Origin: CAJQND01 sp051010055
GTDB lineage: Bacteria; Pseudomonadota; Alphaproteobacteria; Rhizobiales; CAJQND01
Direction: 5' to 3'
Assembly (NCBI GenBank): GCA_051010055.1
Contig: JBPCVY010000202.1
Location: 1 to 17,212, forward strand
DNA: 17,212 nucleotides
Part shown: positions 14,690-17,212 of the stretch, one piece after another
How positions within the stretch are numbered: the stretch's first letter is position 1
Layout of the letters: each line of letters starts with the position of its first letter
Notes under the pieces: generated by a model
What the model was told of the DNA's origin: nothing
Database searches by the model: none
Seen by the model: the letters and a program-made list of their open reading frames with translations, nothing else
Position numbers and translations under genes: made by a program

Positions 14690-15508
14690 ATGGCACAGCA
14701 AACTGTCACCGAATCCAAAGTTAAAACACTTGATCCGGTATGGTCCCGTATCAGAGACGAAGCGTCGTCGATCCTGCATTCAGATCCCTCGCTCGGCGGG
14801 TTTATCTATTCAAGCATCCTTAACCACAGCACTTTCGAGGAAGCAGTCATCCACCGCATCGCCCAGCGTCTTCATCATGTGGATGCTCCGGCCGATTTGA
14901 TCATTCAGGCGTTTCAGGATGCGCTCAAGGCAGACCCGGCGATTGGTGAGATGATCCGCGCCGACATTATTGCCATTGAAGATCGCGATCCGGCCTGCCA
15001 CCGCTTTATTGATCCGGTTCTCTATTTCAAGGGTTTCCAGGCAGTTCAGGCGCAGCGCATGGCGCACCAGCTTTGGAAGATGGGGCGCAAGGATTTTGCG
15101 TTCTATATTCAGAGCCGCTCCTCACTGACATTCTCGATTGATATTCATCCTGCTGCAAAAATCGGACGCGGCATTATGATCGATCACGCCCATTCCATCG
15201 TTATCGGTGAGACTGCGGTTGTCGGCAACGATGTATCCATGCTGCATTCGGTAACCCTGGGCGGCACCGGCAAGGATGATGGTGACCGCCATCCGAAAGT
15301 CGGCACTGGCGTGTTGATAGGCGCAGGTGCAAGCGTTCTTGGCAGCATTGAAATCGGTGACTGCTCGCGCATTGCCGCCGGTTCGGTGGTTCTGCACGAT
15401 GTACCGGCAAACCGTACGGTTGCCGGTGTACCAGCCCGTGTGGTCGGTTATGCCGGTTGCTCTGAACCAGCCCGGCGCATGGACCAGATGTTGCCTGCCG
15501 AAGAGTGA
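14690..15508 (+). CDS. cysE: Serine O-acetyltransferase
   Basis: 272 residues from the ATG at 14690, which has AAGGA nine bases upstream; a GTG immediately before it is also possible. An N-terminal helical domain (about 1-140) is followed by left-handed parallel beta-helix repeats: GIMIDHAHSIVIGETAVVGN (162-181 counted from the GTG) with the catalytic Asp-His pair, LGGTGKDDGDRHPK with the second conserved His, and GVPARVVG. The enzyme makes O-acetylserine from serine and acetyl-CoA, the first step of cysteine synthesis. The C-terminus ends LPAEE, without the terminal Ile that anchors CysE in the CysK active site in many bacteria. DUF3126 follows 104 nt downstream. Confidence 0.95.
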   Translation: MAQQTVTESKVKTLDPVWSRIRDEASSILHSDPSLGGFIYSSILNHSTFEEAVIHRIAQRLHHVDAPADLIIQAFQDALKADPAIGEMIRADIIAIEDRDPACHRFIDPVLYFKGFQAVQAQRMAHQLWKMGRKDFAFYIQSRSSLTFSIDIHPAAKIGRGIMIDHAHSIVIGETAVVGNDVSMLHSVTLGGTGKDDGDRHPKVGTGVLIGAGASVLGSIEIGDCSRIAAGSVVLHDVPANRTVAGVPARVVGYAGCSEPARRMDQMLPAEE

Positions 15509-15612
15509 TCAAACCCGCTCATAATCTCTACGCCAGTCTTGCGTGGGGAAAGTGAATTTCGTAAGACCTGCGCCATAAGGACATTGTTCAAATTAATTGA
15601 TGGAGGTTCGGC

Positions 15613-15831
15613 GTGGACGCTGAAGAAATTCAAAAGCTTGAAGCCTATCTGCGCTGGAAGTTCCAGTTGCCAACGATCGAAGTCCGCAGACGCCCACAAA
15701 AGACCGATTCTGCCGAAGTTTACATTGGCGATGAGTTTATCGGTGTTCTGTTCCGTGATGATGAAGATGAGGATCTCTCGTGGTCGTTCCAGATGGCAAT
15801 TCTGGAATTTGACCTTGATCTTCCGGAATAA
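15613..15831 (+). CDS. DUF3126 family protein
   Basis: 72 residues, acidic, no signal peptide. The sequence matches the DUF3126 family: RWKFQLPTIEVRRRP (14-28), then AEVYIGDEFIGVLFRDDEDE (34-53) and a tryptophan-containing end. The start is GTG at 15613, supported by GGAGG at 15602-15606. It lies 104 nt downstream of cysE in the same direction, an arrangement I know from other alphaproteobacteria; function is unknown and a link to cysteine synthesis is inference. Confidence 0.88.
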   Translation: MDAEEIQKLEAYLRWKFQLPTIEVRRRPQKTDSAEVYIGDEFIGVLFRDDEDEDLSWSFQMAILEFDLDLPE

Positions 15832-15846
15832 ACTTTTCTCAGCTGA

Positions 15847-16605
15847 TTAATCTTCGGCAGGCACGCGGAATGTCGAAATAAGTTCGCGCGCGGTAGCGTC
15901 GACTTCGCGCCAGCGGTCAAGTTGGTTGCGGTGGAAACGATACCGGGCGTTGAGCAGCCTGCTGACCTCAACGACACGCTCGCACAGGGAGGGCCCATAA
16001 CGTCCCGCATCGGGCTCGCACTGTATAATCACCTGTTCGCCCTTTAGCGCGCCGATATACAGCTCGCCATCAGGGTAGGGGGAATTCGGCGCGAATTGAT
16101 AGCGAACCAAACCGGAATTCGTGGCCATGGGGCGGCCGACAAAGTAGCGCTTCAAAACCTTGTCTACATGCTCCCCCGGGCCGATTTTACGGGTGTTCCG
16201 CTCAAAGGAAATGAACAGCGACCCGTTGACTTTGTGCAGTTCGTCCGCATCCAGATTTCGAATGCGTTCTGGCGCAAAAGGCCAAGGAACTCTTAACTCA
16301 ATGCGTTTTACATTGCCGGTAACGCTGCGCTCGATGGTGCGGACAACTGGTTCCGGCATTACAAATTCATCACCGGCAAACTCAACATGAAGAAGCTTGT
16401 CAGCTGAACCAGCAGTGCGCCTTTCGCCAAACAGTAAATCAGGATTTGGCAGGAAATAGAAGGCAAGGATTGAACCTGCTACGAAGATAAAGCTGCACAC
16501 CAGGAGCAAAAGCACCAGCCCAAGTGAGCGCTTGCGCAGCGAAGCCTTCTGGGTGGGGCTTGGCGGTGGTATTGGCGTATTGAGCTCGTCCCAGTGCTGT
16601 TCCAT
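15847..16605 (-). CDS. Hypothetical single-pass membrane protein
   Basis: No family recognised. From the ATG at 16605 the product is 252 residues. A short proline-rich cytoplasmic part (NTPIPPPSPTQK) and a basic stretch (KASLRKRS) precede one membrane segment at about residues 28-52, followed by a soluble domain of about 200 residues, presumably in the periplasm. That domain has mixed beta-like segments, for example ELYIGALKGEQVIIQCEPDA, and two Cys (in QCEPDA and SLCERV) that could form a disulfide. The chosen start has AAGGA a few bases upstream; an ATG at 16641 has none. It converges on DUF3126 with 15 nt between stops and is divergent from the gamma-carbonic anhydrase. Confidence 0.75.
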   Translation of the reverse strand: MEQHWDELNTPIPPPSPTQKASLRKRSLGLVLLLLVCSFIFVAGSILAFYFLPNPDLLFGERRTAGSADKLLHVEFAGDEFVMPEPVVRTIERSVTGNVKRIELRVPWPFAPERIRNLDADELHKVNGSLFISFERNTRKIGPGEHVDKVLKRYFVGRPMATNSGLVRYQFAPNSPYPDGELYIGALKGEQVIIQCEPDAGRYGPSLCERVVEVSRLLNARYRFHRNQLDRWREVDATARELISTFRVPAED

Positions 16606-16734
16606 GGTTCCTTGCAAATCTTGCGCTTTACGAGCACGCATACGGGTATTACACCCATAGACTTCGAGATCAAGAATTCAAATTGATGTTCATTAATCCC
16701 ATCACCAACTCTAACACCTTTGCCGGAGTATCCC

Positions 16735-17212
16735 ATGCCGCTCTATGAACTTGATGGAATTGCGCCAGAATTGCCAGCCCCTGGGACATTCTGGATTGCG
16801 CCAAGTGCGGTGCTTATTGGCAGGGTGCGATTATACGAAATGGCGAGTGTCTGGTTTGGTGCAGTCTTGCGTGGTGACAATGAACCGGTGACAGTTGGCG
16901 CACGGTCAAATATTCAGGACAACTGCGTGCTTCACACCGATCCGGGATATCCGCTTGATGTGGGCGAGGACGTTACTGTCGGCCATAAAGTGATGCTTCA
17001 TGGCTGCACGGTGGCAGACCGCGCCCTTGTCGGTATGAGCGCAACGGTTTTGAACGGTGCGCGCATTGGCAAAGGGGCCGTGGTGGGAGCTGGCGCGCTT
17101 ATTGCTGAAGGAAAGGAAATTCCCGACAAGGCGTTGGTTGTCGGTGTGCCGGGCAAAATCGTGCGCATTCTTACCGATGAAGAAGCAAAAGCGATGGGGC
17201 ATGCGGCGGCCC
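16735..17212 (+). CDS. Gamma-carbonic anhydrase family protein (3' end outside window)
   Basis: 159 residues are present and the frame is open to the window end. It shows the left-handed beta-helix of the gamma class: the first coil at SAVLIGRVRLYEMASVWFG (24-42), RGDNEPVTVGARSNIQDN (46-63), and the putative zinc ligands H67 (VLHTDPG), H84 and H89 (VGHKVMLHG). VGVPGKIVR near the end matches the family. Such proteins interconvert CO2 and bicarbonate, although many bacterial members have no proven activity. GGAG lies seven bases before the ATG at 16735. Divergent from the membrane protein to the left. Confidence 0.92.
   Translation, partial: MPLYELDGIAPELPAPGTFWIAPSAVLIGRVRLYEMASVWFGAVLRGDNEPVTVGARSNIQDNCVLHTDPGYPLDVGEDVTVGHKVMLHGCTVADRALVGMSATVLNGARIGKGAVVGAGALIAEGKEIPDKALVVGVPGKIVRILTDEEAKAMGHAAA

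Overview
The window looks like chromosomal DNA of an alphaproteobacterium, most likely of the Hyphomicrobiales (Rhizobiales). This is inferred from gene content: cysE followed by a DUF3126 gene, a bacterial ELM1-family gene, an NDUFS6-like zinc-finger protein, a two-gene XdhC arrangement followed by a molybdopterin-binding/MocA fusion, and an sfsA-map-radC run. Genes are dense, mostly GC-rich and lie in short operons on both strands.

Layout. (1) 1-2437, plus strand: the tail of a short XdhC/CoxI-type gene, a Rossmann-type XdhC gene and a molybdopterin-binding/nucleotidyltransferase fusion. This is the accessory end of a molybdenum hydroxylase operon (xanthine dehydrogenase or CO-dehydrogenase-like) whose structural genes would lie to the left. 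(2) 2467-5359, minus strand: sfsA, map, radC and a GNAT acetyltransferase. radC carries an apparent one-base frameshift that displaces its conserved C-terminus. (3) 5449-7582, plus strand: a CinA-type molybdopterin-binding-domain protein, then gpt overlapping an SDR dehydrogenase by 4 nt. (4) 7631-7717: tRNA-Leu(UAA). (5) About 7718-10498: a lower-GC stretch with a VOC protein, a secreted DUF1194 (VWA-like) protein and two unrecognised genes. (6) 10499-12722, minus strand: ELM1-family protein, an SDR dehydrogenase and the zinc-finger protein. (7) 12828-14512, plus strand: two tandem alpha/beta hydrolases. (8) 14690-15831, plus strand: cysE (cysteine biosynthesis) and the DUF3126 gene. (9) 15847-16605, minus strand: a single-pass membrane protein. 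(10) From 16735, plus strand: a gamma-carbonic anhydrase cut off by the window end.

Most genes are housekeeping or have a recognisable family. I see no CRISPR array, insertion sequence, integrase, rRNA or recognisable defence system. The points most worth a second look are the radC frameshift and the tRNA-adjacent low-GC islet with its two orphan genes (9297-10412). I cannot point to a convincing new system; the islet is the best candidate for one.
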